This document shows positions 44,850 to 54,655 of a DNA stretch of 59,311 bases, piece by piece. Source of the DNA: Rhodospirillaceae bacterium bin65 (GTDB taxonomy: Bacteria > Pseudomonadota > Alphaproteobacteria > Bin65); assembly GCA_002238725.1 (NCBI GenBank), contig MPMX01000026.1, forward strand, positions 1-59,311. The letters run 5' to 3'. The notes under the pieces are model-generated. The model was not told the DNA's origin and did no database searches. It saw nothing but the letters and a program-made list of their open reading frames with translations. Made by a program: the position numbers and the translations under genes. Each line of letters opens with the position of its first letter. The first letter of the stretch is position 1.

Positions 44850-45560
44850 CTATGCCGCCGCCGCCTGCGGTCTGCGGAGCGTCGCCGTGATCTCGGCCAT
44901 GATGGCAAGGGCGATTTCGGACGGCGACTTGGCGCCGATGTCAAGGCCGATCGGACCGTGGATGCGGCCGATCTGTGGGTCGTCGAAGCCGGCCTGTTTC
45001 AGCCTTTCGACCCGCGAGGCGTGGGTTCGGCGGGAGCCCAGGGAACCAACATAAAAACAGCCGGAGCGCAGGGCGCTGTGCAATGCCGGATCGTCCAGCT
45101 TCGGATCGTGAGTCAGCGTGACGACAGCGGTGCGCGAATCGGGTTTGAGCGCCGCCAGCGCCTCGTCGGGCCAATCGTCGGTCAGGTTAATGCCCGGAAA
45201 CCGATCGGCCGTGGCGAACGAGCCGCGGGGATCGATGACGGTGACGGCATAGCCGGCAAGTGCAGCCATCGGCGCCAGCGACTGGGCGATATGTACGGCG
45301 CCGACAACCATGAGGCGGAGCGGCGGGTTGAAGACATGCAGAAAAAGGCGCCGGCCATCTCCGGTCTCTACGGTCTGGCTCTTGTCATCCCTCTGCGCTG
45401 CAGCAGCGGCCGCGAGAATGGCTCCATCAACCGTGACGGGACCGGCCGCCGACCCGTTCTCGATCCAGGTTCTTTCGCCGGAGCCCAGATCCGTCGCGAC
45501 CACGACCCCGCGGTGTGCGGCCGGGGCGGCGGCCAACCTGTCGATCAATGCCCGGTCCAT
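44850..45560 (-). CDS. XdhC/CoxI family maturation factor, Rossmann-domain part
   Basis: The 236-residue protein has the C-terminal XdhC Rossmann fold: LRLMVVGAVHIAQSLAPMAALAGYAVTVIDPR, ALKPDSRTAVVTLTHDPKLDDPALHSAL and YVGSLGSRRTHASRVERL, with a final IHGPIGLDIGAKSPSEIALAIMAEI (split: IHGPIGLDIGAK, PSEIALAIMAEI). XdhC binds and sulfurates the molybdenum cofactor and inserts it into hydroxylases. Usual XdhC proteins have an N-terminal domain, which here is a separate gene 1 bp upstream. Confidence 0.9.
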   Translation of the reverse strand: MDRALIDRLAAAPAAHRGVVVATDLGSGERTWIENGSAAGPVTVDGAILAAAAAAQRDDKSQTVETGDGRRLFLHVFNPPLRLMVVGAVHIAQSLAPMAALAGYAVTVIDPRGSFATADRFPGINLTDDWPDEALAALKPDSRTAVVTLTHDPKLDDPALHSALRSGCFYVGSLGSRRTHASRVERLKQAGFDDPQIGRIHGPIGLDIGAKSPSEIALAIMAEITATLRRPQAAAA

Positions 45561-45905
45561 CTAATCCAACCGTTCGACGAACACTTCGATCCGGCCGCCG
45601 CAGGCAAGGCCGACGGCCCAGGCGTCCTCGTCGGCGACGCCGAATTCGAGCAGCCGGGGCGCGCCGCTGCGAATGACTTCCTGGGCCTCGGCGACCACCG
45701 CGCCCTCGATGCAACCGCCGGATACGGAGCCGATCATCTCCTGGGCGCCGCTGACGGCAAGCTGGCTTCCGACCGGACGGGGCGACGAACCCCAGGTATT
45801 GACCACCGTGGCAATGGCGACAGCCTTGCCGCTGTCCTGCCACGCCGCTGCCCGGCCCAGCACTTCCTCGCTCGATGGCATCAGGTTCTCAGCGTCGGCA
45901 GCCAT
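45561..45905 (-). CDS. XdhC/CoxI N-terminal domain protein (CoxF/CoxI-like)
   Basis: The 114-residue protein is the XdhC_CoxI N-terminal domain alone: AIATVVNTWGSSPRPVGSQLAVSGAQEMIGSVSGGCIEGAVV (split: VNTWGSSPRPVGSQLAV, MIGSVSGGCIEGAVV) and ACGGRIEVFVERL. The Gly-Gly-Cys is conserved in cofactor-binding XdhC proteins. It overlaps the VWA gene by 25 bp upstream and touches the Rossmann-domain gene downstream, so together they act as a split XdhC for the CO-dehydrogenase-like enzyme. Confidence 0.9.
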   Translation of the reverse strand: MAADAENLMPSSEEVLGRAAAWQDSGKAVAIATVVNTWGSSPRPVGSQLAVSGAQEMIGSVSGGCIEGAVVAEAQEVIRSGAPRLLEFGVADEDAWAVGLACGGRIEVFVERLD

Positions 45906-47146
45906 TTGGTTACGCTCCTGTCCTGCCGGATTCCCGGATGGGCGAACGCCGCGCCCAGTTGTTCGAGGCTCTCCAGATTGTGCACGGTACGGAAGTCGTC
46001 AACATGGGGCAACATGGCCCGAATACCGGCAGATTTGGGCTCGAATCCCTCGTAGCGCAGCAGGGGATTGAGCCATATCAGGCGGCGGCAGCTGCGGTGG
46101 AGCCGGTCCATCTCTTTCTCAAGACCGGCGCCGCCGTCCCGGTCCAGCCCGTCGGTGATCAGGAGGACCATGGCGCCCTGGCCGAGCACGCGCCGCGACC
46201 AGAGGCGGTTGAATTCGCCGAGCGTCTGGCCGATTCGCGTACCGCCGTCCCAGTCCTCCGCAACCTGTCCGATCTTGTCGAGCGCCTCGTCGACATCCTT
46301 GTAGCGCAGATAGCGGGTGACGTTGGTGAGCCGCGTGCCGAACAGAAAGGTATGCACACGGTCCCGGTCGTTGGTGACGGCGTGCAGGAAGTGCAGCAGC
46401 ATGCGCGAATAGCGGCTCATGGACCCGGAAATGTCGCACAGGATTACCAGCGGCGGTCGCCGGATCTTGCGCCGCCGCCGGGCGAGCAGGATGGTGTCGC
46501 CGCCGCTGCGCACGCTGCGCCGCAGGATGCGCCGCATATCGATGCGCGGGCCGGCCGGGTCGGGGCGGAATCGCCGGGTCGCCACCCGTTCAACGGGCAG
46601 GCGCAGCCGGGACAACACTTTCTTGGCGGCGGCCAACTCGTCCCGGGACATTTTCTCGAAGTCGCGCGTCTTCAAGACTTCGCGGTCGGTCCACGTCATC
46701 ACTGCGTCCAGGTCGATTCGTTCCTGTTCCGGTGCCCGGTCGGCGGCTTCCGCTAACCCTTTCAGCGCTTCCGCGAGCCGCCGCGACATCTCCTCCTTTT
46801 CCTCGTCCGCCGGCGTCTCGATCGTCGGCAGGATCACCGACATCAGCCGTTCCAGCAGCCGGGGATTGCGCCAGAAGACATGGAAGGCCTGATCGAACAA
46901 CTCGCGCTGGTCGCGCCGGTTCACGAAAACGGCGTGCAGGGTCCAGTAAAAGTCCTCGCGCGTGCCGATACCGACCGCGTCCGCGGCTTCGATCGCCCGG
47001 ATGACCTGGCCCGGCCCGACCGGCAAGCCGGCCGCGCGCAGCACGCGGGCGAAATGCATGATGTTTTCCGGCAACCGGCCGCCGCCGGGAATGCCGTCAC
47101 CGCCGCGCTCGGGCATTTCCGGTTCGGGCGGGGGATCGAATGGCAT
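45881..47146 (-). CDS. VWA-domain protein, CoxE family
   Basis: The 421-residue protein carries a CoxE-type von Willebrand A domain with MIDAS motif LCDISGSMSRYSRM and VLLITDGLDRDGG, after an N-terminal region containing FARVLRAAGLPVGPGQVIRAIEA. CoxE works with a MoxR-type AAA ATPase (next gene upstream) to build the [CuSMoO2] or Mo site of CO dehydrogenase. It starts 24 bp after the moxR gene stop. Confidence 0.92.
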   Translation of the reverse strand: MPFDPPPEPEMPERGGDGIPGGGRLPENIMHFARVLRAAGLPVGPGQVIRAIEAADAVGIGTREDFYWTLHAVFVNRRDQRELFDQAFHVFWRNPRLLERLMSVILPTIETPADEEKEEMSRRLAEALKGLAEAADRAPEQERIDLDAVMTWTDREVLKTRDFEKMSRDELAAAKKVLSRLRLPVERVATRRFRPDPAGPRIDMRRILRRSVRSGGDTILLARRRRKIRRPPLVILCDISGSMSRYSRMLLHFLHAVTNDRDRVHTFLFGTRLTNVTRYLRYKDVDEALDKIGQVAEDWDGGTRIGQTLGEFNRLWSRRVLGQGAMVLLITDGLDRDGGAGLEKEMDRLHRSCRRLIWLNPLLRYEGFEPKSAGIRAMLPHVDDFRTVHNLESLEQLGAAFAHPGIRQDRSVTKWLPTLRT

Positions 47147-47170
47147 GGGGACTGCCTGCTCGGATTCGCC

Positions 47171-48124
47171 TTAGGACCCGCGCACCCGGTTGAGGGACGC
47201 CTCGGTCCGGATTTCGTCCAGGATACGCATGGCTTCACTGCCGCGGATGCGCTCGATATCATCCTGGTATTTGAGCAGCGTGCCGAGTGTGGCGTTGAGC
47301 GTATCCGGGTCCAGGGCGACGACATCGAGTTGCGCCAGAGCCTGGGCCCAATCGATGGATTCGGCAACGCCGGGCAGCTTGAACAAATCGACATCGCGCA
47401 GCTTCTGGATGAAAGCGACAACGTCGCGGCGTAGCGCTTCCCCGGCCTCAGGCGCCTTCTTGCCGAGGATTTCCAGTTCGCGGTCGGCATCAGGATAGTC
47501 GACCCAGTAGTAAAAGCAGCGCCGTTTCAGTGCGTCGTGGATTTCCCGCGTCCGGTTCGACGTGACGATAACGATAGGCGGATCGTCGGCCTCGAAAACG
47601 CCGATTTCCGGCACGGTGATCTGAAAATCGGACAATACTTCGAGCAGGAAGGCTTCGAACGGCTCGTCGGTGCGATCCAGCTCGTCGATCAGGAGCACCG
47701 GCGGGCCGCTGTCCCGCGGCTCCAGGGCCTGGAGCAGCGGCCGTTTGATCAGGAATTCTTCGGCAAAGACATCGCGGGTGAGCGTTGCCCGCCCGGCTTG
47801 GCCTTCCGCCTCGCCGGTCGCCTCGGCCAAGCGGATTTCGATCATCTGCCGGGCGTAGTTCCACTCGTAGACGGCGCTGGAGACATCGAGTCCCTCATAG
47901 CATTGCAGCCGGATCAGGTCGCGGCCCAGGCATTCCGATAGCACCTTGGCGATTTCCGTCTTGCCGACGCCGGCCTCGCCTTCGAGGAACAGCGGGCGGC
48001 CCAGCTTCAGCGCCAGATACAGCGCCGTCGCCAGCGACCGGTCGGCGACGTAGGCCCCGGCGGCGAGCAGCGTTTCGGTCGCGTCGACGGAATTGGGCAG
48101 GGCGGTTTTTTCTGTCATGTCCAT
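47171..48124 (-). CDS. MoxR-family AAA ATPase, CoxD type
   Basis: The 317-residue ATPase shows Walker A FLEGEAGVGKTEIAKVL, Walker B PVLLIDELDRTDEPFEAFLLEVL, and the sensor segment IVIVTSNRTREIHDALKRRCFYYW. CoxD-type MoxR proteins are chaperones needed to assemble the CO-dehydrogenase active site and pair with CoxE. First gene of the accessory block, 300 bp after the coxM-like gene. An ATG two codons downstream is an equally good start. Confidence 0.92.
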   Translation of the reverse strand: MDMTEKTALPNSVDATETLLAAGAYVADRSLATALYLALKLGRPLFLEGEAGVGKTEIAKVLSECLGRDLIRLQCYEGLDVSSAVYEWNYARQMIEIRLAEATGEAEGQAGRATLTRDVFAEEFLIKRPLLQALEPRDSGPPVLLIDELDRTDEPFEAFLLEVLSDFQITVPEIGVFEADDPPIVIVTSNRTREIHDALKRRCFYYWVDYPDADRELEILGKKAPEAGEALRRDVVAFIQKLRDVDLFKLPGVAESIDWAQALAQLDVVALDPDTLNATLGTLLKYQDDIERIRGSEAMRILDEIRTEASLNRVRGS

Positions 48125-48424
48125 TCCAGAATGGGGATCCGCGCAGAAAATCCGAAACGTATTTTGGGCGAATGTTCAATCAGCCAGGCGAGCGAGGCCG
48201 GAAGCCTGCCATGCGCCGCAAAAGCGAGGCTTGCCTCGGGCTCGGTTATTCCCCTCGAGGCGTGGTAACGGTCGCCGGTTCGCCGCAGCATCCCCATTCT
48301 TGCTGCGGCTCAACGCCAGGAGATTCGGCAGGTGTAGATCGCCAATCAGACCCGGAAAACAAAAGGGTAAGAGGAAAAATTAACCTCCCTCCGCGGGGAA
48401 GAAGGTCAATAATTCCAGCAACCA
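48125..48424. other. Intergenic stretch between coxM-like and moxR genes
   Basis: No coding sequence is credible. GCCTCG and CGAGGC at the two ends of 48233–48261 could form a loose hairpin. The AT-richer end next to the coxM stop has no clear promoter. It separates the structural genes from the maturation genes, so a separate start of transcription for the latter is possible. Confidence 0.4.
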
Positions 48425-49219
48425 TTACCCGGCTTTTGCCACGGCGCGCTTGGCCATGACGGTCACCAGGTGGGCGCGGTATTCGGCACTGGCGTGGATG
48501 TCTTCGTTCAGACCGTCCGCAGGAATCCCGATGCCGGCCACCGCATCGGCCGACCAGTTCGCGGCGAGGGCCGCTTCCATCTCCCCGACCCGGAAGACGC
48601 AGGGGCCCGCGCCGGTGACAGCGACCCGGACGCCATCGGCAGCCTGCGCGACGAAGACGCCCGCAATCGCATAGCGCGATGCCGGGTTCGGGAACTTCAT
48701 GTAGGCCGCCTTGCCGGCCCTGGGGAACGACACCGAGGTCACGACCTCGTCCTGATCGAGAGCCGTCTCGAACAGCCCGGTGAAGAAATCGTCCGCGGCG
48801 ATCGCCCGCTTGTTGGTCTGGACGGTCGCTCCGAGGCCGACCAGCGCAGCCGGATAGTCCGCCGCGGGATCGTTGTTGGCGATCGAACCGCCGAGCGTGC
48901 CGCGGTTGCGCACCTGCGGATCGCCGATATGGCTCGCCAGGTCCGCCAGGGCAGGGATCGCTGCCGCAACGTCGGCCGAAGCTGCGACCGCCGCATGCCG
49001 GACCATGGCGCCTATGGTAACGCCGTTCCCGTCCGCCGAAATGCCATCCAGGCCGCCGACTCCGTTGAGATCGACGACAGTGGTCGGTGAGGCGAGCCGC
49101 TGCTTGAGCGTCGGAATGTAAGTCATTCCTCCGGCAAGCAATTTTGCATCCTCGTCGCTGCCGACGATGCCGGCGGCTTCATCGACACTACCGGCCTTTC
49201 TGTATTCGAAATTGTACAT
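48425..49219 (-). CDS. coxM: CO-dehydrogenase-like medium (FAD) subunit
   Basis: The 264-residue FAD-binding subunit has the usual motifs: KLLAGGMTYIPTLKQRLA (A-G-G) and RNRGTLGGSIANNDPAADYP (T-L-G-G). It passes electrons from the [2Fe-2S] subunit to quinone or another acceptor. The ATG giving MYNFEYRKAGSVDEA is the normal family N-terminus; longer frames upstream have no similarity. Last of the S–L–M trio, the order of form II enzymes. Confidence 0.92.
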   Translation of the reverse strand: MYNFEYRKAGSVDEAAGIVGSDEDAKLLAGGMTYIPTLKQRLASPTTVVDLNGVGGLDGISADGNGVTIGAMVRHAAVAASADVAAAIPALADLASHIGDPQVRNRGTLGGSIANNDPAADYPAALVGLGATVQTNKRAIAADDFFTGLFETALDQDEVVTSVSFPRAGKAAYMKFPNPASRYAIAGVFVAQAADGVRVAVTGAGPCVFRVGEMEAALAANWSADAVAGIGIPADGLNEDIHASAEYRAHLVTVMAKRAVAKAG

Positions 49220-49286
49220 GGCTGGGTTCCTTCCTGCCGGGTACGGGCCCGGTCCGTTCCTGTTCGGTAATGCTCGGCGACAGCGC

Positions 49287-51644
49287 CTAAGCTGCAGCGT
49301 CCTGGATGGCTTGCCAGACGCGCAGCGGCGTCGCCGGCATCTCGATATGGCCCACACCCACATCGCTCAGAGCATCGTGGACCGCGTTCATGACCGCCGC
49401 CGGCGCCGCGATCGCGCCGGCCTCGCCGCACCCCTTGACACCCAACGGATTGAGCGGTGAAGGCACGCCGTTGAATCCGACATCGTAGTTCGGTACATCG
49501 TCGGCGCGCGGCATGGTGTAGTCCATGTAGGAGCCGCTGATCAGCTGACCGTCGTTGTCGTAGACCGCCTGCTCCAGCATGGCCTGGCCGACGCCCTGGC
49601 CGATCCCGCCATGGACCTGGCCCTCGACGATCAGCGGATTGATCAGCACCCCGAAATCGTCGACCGCGGCGTATCTCTCGATAGAAACGCTGCCGGTTTC
49701 CGGATCGACCTCGACTTCGCAGATATGCGTGCCGGCCGGGAAGGAGAAGTTCAGCGGATCGTAGAACGCGGTCTCGTCCAGCCCGGGCTCCAGGCCTTCC
49801 GGATAGTTGTGCGGCACATAGGCGGTGAAAGCGACCTCGGCGATGTTCATCGCCTTGTCGGTGCCCGTGACCGTGAAGTTGCCTCCGGCGAACTCGATAT
49901 CGTCCTCCGAAGCCTCGAGGGCGTGGGCAGCGATTTTTCGTCCCTTTTCAATGACTTTATCCGCAGCCTTGACAATCGCTGAGCCGCCGACCGCGGCCGA
50001 CCGCGACCCGTAGGTGCCCATGCCGAAGGGAACCTTCGCTGAATCGCCGTGAATCACATCGACCTGCTCGTAGGGCACGCCCAGCTTGTCGGCGACGATC
50101 TGGGCATAGGCCGTTTCATGGCCCTGACCGTGGGAATGGCAGCCGGTGAACAACTGGACATTACCCGTTGGATTAAAACGGATATTTGCCGATTCCCACA
50201 GGCCGACACCGGCGCCGAGGGACCCGGCAGCTGCAGACGGCGCGACGCCGCAGGCTTCGATGTATGAGGAGAAACCGACACCGCGCAGCTTGCCGCCGGC
50301 CTTCGATTCCGCCTTGCGGGCCTGGAAGCCGGAATAGCCGGCCAGATCCAGTGCCTGATCCATCGAGCCGGCGAAGTCGCCGCAATCGTACTGCATGATG
50401 ACCGGCGTCTCGTAGGGGAAGGCGTCGGTCGGCACGAAGTTGGTTTTGCGCAACTCGGCCGGATCTCGGCCGGTTTCGGCCGCTGCCGCCTCGACCAGCC
50501 GTTCCACGACGTAGGCCGCTTCCGGCCGCCCGGCGCCGCGATAGGCGTCGACCGGCACCGTGTTGGTGAACACTGCCTTGACGTTGCAGTAAATGCCGCC
50601 GGTCGTGTACTGGCCGGCCAGCAGGGTTGCGTAGAGATAGGTCGGCACCGCAGAGGCAAAGGTCGAGAGATAGGCGCCCATATTCGCGATGGTGTTGACG
50701 CGCATGGCGAGGAACTTGCCATCGCCATCGAGCGCCAGTTCCGCCTTGGTCACATGATCGCGGCCGTGGCAATCGGTCAGGAAGCTCTCGGTGCGCTCCG
50801 CCGTCCACTTGATAGGCCGACCGATATGCCGGGACGCCCAGGTCAGCACGACTTCTTCGGCGTAGATGAATATCTTCGAGCCGAAACCGCCACCGACATC
50901 GGGCGCCACCACGCGAAGCTTGTGCTCCGGCGCCAACCCGTGGAACGCCGACATCACCAGCCGGTGGACATGCGGGTTCTGCGAGGTGAGGTAGAGCGTG
51001 TAGTCGCCGGTGCCGTCCTCGTATTCCGCGATACAGGCCCGCGGTTCCATGGCGTTCGGCACCAGGCGGTTGTTGGTGAATTCCAGCGAAGTCACGTGGG
51101 CCGCGCCTTCGAAGGCCGCATCGATGGCGGCCTGGTCGCCGATCGCCCATTCGTAGCTCAGATTGCCGGGCGCCGTCTCATGGATCTGGATTTGCCCGTC
51201 AGGCGCGGCCGTGGCCGGATCGACCACGGCACCCAGTATGCCGTAGTCAACATCGACAGCCGCCGCGGCGTCCTTGGCCTGCTCGAGCGTATCGGCGATG
51301 ACGACAGCGACGGCGTCGCCGACAAAATTCACCTTGCCGATGGCGAGCGCCGGATGGGGCGGCGCCCTGTGGGGCTCGCCGTTCACATCCGTGATCGCCC
51401 AGCCGCAGATCAGCGGCCCGACCTCGGCCATATCCTCGCCGATAAAGATGCCGCGCACACCGGGCATGGCCCTGGCGGCCGCGGTATCGACGCCGTTCAG
51501 CGTCGCATGGGCATGGGGCGAGCGCACGAAACAGGCGTGGGTCTGACCCCTGCGGTTGATGTCGTCGGTATAGTGACCCTGACCGGTCACGAAACGGCGA
51601 TCTTCGCGGCGCGCAACAGCAGCGCCGATGCCTTGCTCGGTCAT
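49287..51644 (-). CDS. coxL: CO-dehydrogenase-like molybdenum large subunit, form II
   Basis: The 785-residue catalytic subunit binds the Mo cofactor. The active-site loop reads AYRGAGR near residue 366, the mark of form II (putative) CO dehydrogenases; true form I CO oxidisers have AYXCSFR. Other parts: [23 protein letters not shown] at the N-terminus, [38 protein letters not shown] and the C-terminal [19 protein letters not shown] with the catalytic Glu. Form II enzymes may oxidise CO slowly or act on another small aldehyde or heterocycle, so the substrate is open. Confidence 0.93.
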   Translation of the reverse strand: MTEQGIGAAVARREDRRFVTGQGHYTDDINRRGQTHACFVRSPHAHATLNGVDTAAARAMPGVRGIFIGEDMAEVGPLICGWAITDVNGEPHRAPPHPALAIGKVNFVGDAVAVVIADTLEQAKDAAAAVDVDYGILGAVVDPATAAPDGQIQIHETAPGNLSYEWAIGDQAAIDAAFEGAAHVTSLEFTNNRLVPNAMEPRACIAEYEDGTGDYTLYLTSQNPHVHRLVMSAFHGLAPEHKLRVVAPDVGGGFGSKIFIYAEEVVLTWASRHIGRPIKWTAERTESFLTDCHGRDHVTKAELALDGDGKFLAMRVNTIANMGAYLSTFASAVPTYLYATLLAGQYTTGGIYCNVKAVFTNTVPVDAYRGAGRPEAAYVVERLVEAAAAETGRDPAELRKTNFVPTDAFPYETPVIMQYDCGDFAGSMDQALDLAGYSGFQARKAESKAGGKLRGVGFSSYIEACGVAPSAAAGSLGAGVGLWESANIRFNPTGNVQLFTGCHSHGQGHETAYAQIVADKLGVPYEQVDVIHGDSAKVPFGMGTYGSRSAAVGGSAIVKAADKVIEKGRKIAAHALEASEDDIEFAGGNFTVTGTDKAMNIAEVAFTAYVPHNYPEGLEPGLDETAFYDPLNFSFPAGTHICEVEVDPETGSVSIERYAAVDDFGVLINPLIVEGQVHGGIGQGVGQAMLEQAVYDNDGQLISGSYMDYTMPRADDVPNYDVGFNGVPSPLNPLGVKGCGEAGAIAAPAAVMNAVHDALSDVGVGHIEMPATPLRVWQAIQDAAA

Positions 51645-51730
51645 GAATTCCTCACTGCGCTTGAGACGGTCAAATCCATTTCAATTCGGTCCGTTGTCCG
51701 TCGCGGCGCGACAGGACGGTTCGTCCGAGG

Positions 51731-52201
<471 letters not shown>

Positions 52202-52409
52202 GGAGCGCTTCTCCCAGAAACACGTTTGACAGACTTCACCGCGACCGCACCAACCGGCGCCTTTCGGCGCCTGCCCCCTCGACCGCCGTGTAACACTGGC
52301 ACTAGTCTATTGAGGGGGCGGAGAGCGTCAAGCTGCGAATGGCGGGAAACGCCGCGGCAAAGCCTGCAATCCCGTAGCGCCGCCAGGGAGTGCCGCAGTC
52401 CTGCCGCGA

Positions 52410-52568
52410 TCAGAGCGAGATCGCCGACCGGCCGACCGCCAGAAGAAGCAGGACGAGGGCGACGCTGAGCAGGGGGATCCAGATCCGGCCGGAGAGGCCG
52501 GGCCGGGGCGGCGTGTCGGGCTCCGGAAGTTCGATCGCCTCGGCGGCGGGCGTAGGGTCGTCGGGCAT
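52410..52568 (-). CDS. Small single-pass membrane protein, unknown
   Basis: A 52-residue product, MPDDPTPAAEAIELPEPDTP followed by a Pro/Arg linker and one strong hydrophobic helix, WIPLLSVALVLLLLAVG, ending GRSAISL. The acidic N-terminus then positive linker suggest N-in topology. It is in the cox direction, 208 bp upstream of coxS, and divergent from the NAD(P)HX repair gene. Small enough to be missed by automatic calling; no family recognised. Confidence 0.55.
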   Translation of the reverse strand: MPDDPTPAAEAIELPEPDTPPRPGLSGRIWIPLLSVALVLLLLAVGRSAISL

Positions 52569-52742
52569 GGCTGAGGCGGCTGTGTACCGGTCGGATTCAC
52601 GAGGCCGGCTATTCGCGGCGGGGCTTTTTGCAGATTGTGCCCGGCCACTCTAGGCGCTTTTCTGCCGGACGGGAACGGGCGGCTGTATGCGGCTCCGGCA
52701 ACCCGGCATCGCGCGGAACGCCCGACGAACCTGAAGACTCGG

Positions 52743-54293
52743 ATGATGGCAGCAGACGACCGGCACGCCCATTGCCTCCTCACGACGGCGGAGATGGCCG
52801 CCGCCGATCGCGCGGCGATTGCGGCGGGAACGCCGGGCATTGACCTGATGGAGGCGGCTGGTGCGGCAGTGGCGCGGGAAATCCGCCTGCGCTGGCGGCC
52901 CAGGCCGGCCGCCATCCTGTGCGGACCGGGCAACAATGGCGGCGACGGCCTGGTCGTCGCCCGGCTGCTGCACCGGGCGGGATGGCCTGTCTCGGTGTTC
53001 CATGCGCCGCACCCGGAACGGCTGGCCGGCGACGCCCGGACCGCCTTCGACCTGTGGGTCCGGACGGCAGGCGCCGGTGAATTGCGGGCCGCAACGTCCG
53101 AATGGCGGACCGATGCGGTGGACCGGGCCGAATTGATCGTCGACGCCCTGTTCGGCGCCGGCCTGACCCGGCCGGTTTCCGGCCGCCCGGCGGAATTGCT
53201 TGCCCGGGCCGCAGGACGCCGCCGGAGCGCAGGCGCGCCGGTCGTCGCCGTCGATGTCCCGAGCGGGGTGGACGGCGACAGTGGCGCGTGCCTCGGTCCG
53301 GTCGTGCCGGCCGACCTGACGGTGACGTTCTTCCGCGCCAAACCCGGCCACTATCTGCTGCCGGGCAGGGAAGTGTGCGGCGACCTGGTGGTCCATGATA
53401 TCGGGATCGCCGACGCCGTGCTCGATCCGATCGCGCCGCAGACGGCGGTCAACGCGCCGGCCCTGTGGCGAAGCGCGCTGCGGCCGCCGTCGTCCAGGGA
53501 CCACAAATACACCCGCGGCCATGTCCTGGTTGTCGCCGGGGAAATGCCCGGCGCGTCGACGCTGGCGGCGCGCGCCGCTGCGCGTAGCGGCGCCGGCATG
53601 GTCACGGTCGGCTGGTTCGGCGGCGACGATGAAGCGGTCCGGCCGTTCTTCGATGCCCAGCTCCCGGCAGCATTTCTCCGGCGGAAACTGGGTGGCATCG
53701 AAGATCTGGCGCAATTCTGCCGCGACCGGAAGGTACAAGTAATACTTGCCGGACAGGGTTTCGGCCGCACTGCCGAGCGGGTGAGAAATCTGACCCAAAT
53801 CGCCCGATTGCCGGTAGTTTGTATACTGGATGCTGATGCGATATCCGCCGTTGTATCCACCATTGGCGACGGGCCCGGGCCGCTGGATGCGGAAACGGTC
53901 ATGACGCCCCATGGCGGCGAATTCGCGCAAATCGCCGGATCGCAGGACGCCGGAGCGGGCAAGGTAGAGCGGACGCGCCGGGTCGCCGGCAGAACCGCCG
54001 CGACGATCATCCACAAGGGCTACGACACGGTGGTCGCGGCGCCGGACGGCAGGGCCGCGATCAACCCCAACGCCTTGCCAAGCCTGGCGACGGCCGGGAC
54101 CGGCGATGTCCTGGCCGGCGCGGTGGCGGGCCTGCGCGCGCAGGGAATGCCGCCGTTCGAGGCAGCCTGCGCCGCCGCGTGGTGCCATGCCGAGGCCGCC
54201 CGGCTCTGCGGGCCTGGCCTTCTGGCCGACGACCTGCCGGACCGGCTGCCCGAAGCCCTGTCCGCCGCCCTCGGCCGGGAATCTTCCCGATAG
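52743..54293 (+). CDS. nnr: Bifunctional NAD(P)H-hydrate epimerase / ADP-dependent dehydratase
   Basis: The 516-residue repair enzyme has an N-terminal YjeF epimerase domain (LLTTAEMAAADRAAIAAGTPGIDLMEAAG; split: LLTTAEMAAADRAAI, GIDLMEAAG; then CGPGNNGGDGLVVARLL and VDVPSGVDGDSG) and a C-terminal ribokinase-like dehydratase (HKYTRGHVLVVAGEM, TPHGGEFA, LATAGTGDVLAGAVAGL with the catalytic Asp). It restores hydrated NADH and NADPH. The tandem ATG before MMAADDRHAHCLLTTAEM is chosen; no strong ribosome site was seen. Confidence 0.93.
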   Translation: MMAADDRHAHCLLTTAEMAAADRAAIAAGTPGIDLMEAAGAAVAREIRLRWRPRPAAILCGPGNNGGDGLVVARLLHRAGWPVSVFHAPHPERLAGDARTAFDLWVRTAGAGELRAATSEWRTDAVDRAELIVDALFGAGLTRPVSGRPAELLARAAGRRRSAGAPVVAVDVPSGVDGDSGACLGPVVPADLTVTFFRAKPGHYLLPGREVCGDLVVHDIGIADAVLDPIAPQTAVNAPALWRSALRPPSSRDHKYTRGHVLVVAGEMPGASTLAARAAARSGAGMVTVGWFGGDDEAVRPFFDAQLPAAFLRRKLGGIEDLAQFCRDRKVQVILAGQGFGRTAERVRNLTQIARLPVVCILDADAISAVVSTIGDGPGPLDAETVMTPHGGEFAQIAGSQDAGAGKVERTRRVAGRTAATIIHKGYDTVVAAPDGRAAINPNALPSLATAGTGDVLAGAVAGLRAQGMPPFEAACAAAWCHAEAARLCGPGLLADDLPDRLPEALSAALGRESSR

Positions 54294-54655
54294 CGCGCAG
54301 TCCCACGGCCAGGGCGCCGCCCGACGGAACCGTTCAATCCGGGCCGCCTTTGTCGGCGGTATGTTGTATGCACAAAGACGAAGTACCGGGCCAAGTCGAT
54401 CCCGAGCGTTATTGTCTCCGTGTTCTGAGACCGGACCGGACAATTCGTGCAGGTTTTCCGGATACACAACGCTGGTTTTCAGTACTGGACGCTCCGTCTT
54501 CACCGTAATTTGGCTTTTACTCGGAATCGAACGGTTGCCGCAAATCGAAACCTGCATGGGGCGGCGTGCGCGATTTCTTTCTGCCGGTCCGGCCCGAATC
54601 GGCCTAGACTGGCCGCCATCCACAGTCCGGACCGTTCGAGGAACGGAGCTATCCG
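54294..54655. other. Intergenic stretch before the AceE-like gene
   Basis: No gene, tRNA or strong hairpin could be supported in these 362 bp. It is slightly richer in A/T than the flanks and contains a TAGACT hexamer 50 bp before the next start that could be a -10 element. No matching -35 stands out. Confidence 0.4.
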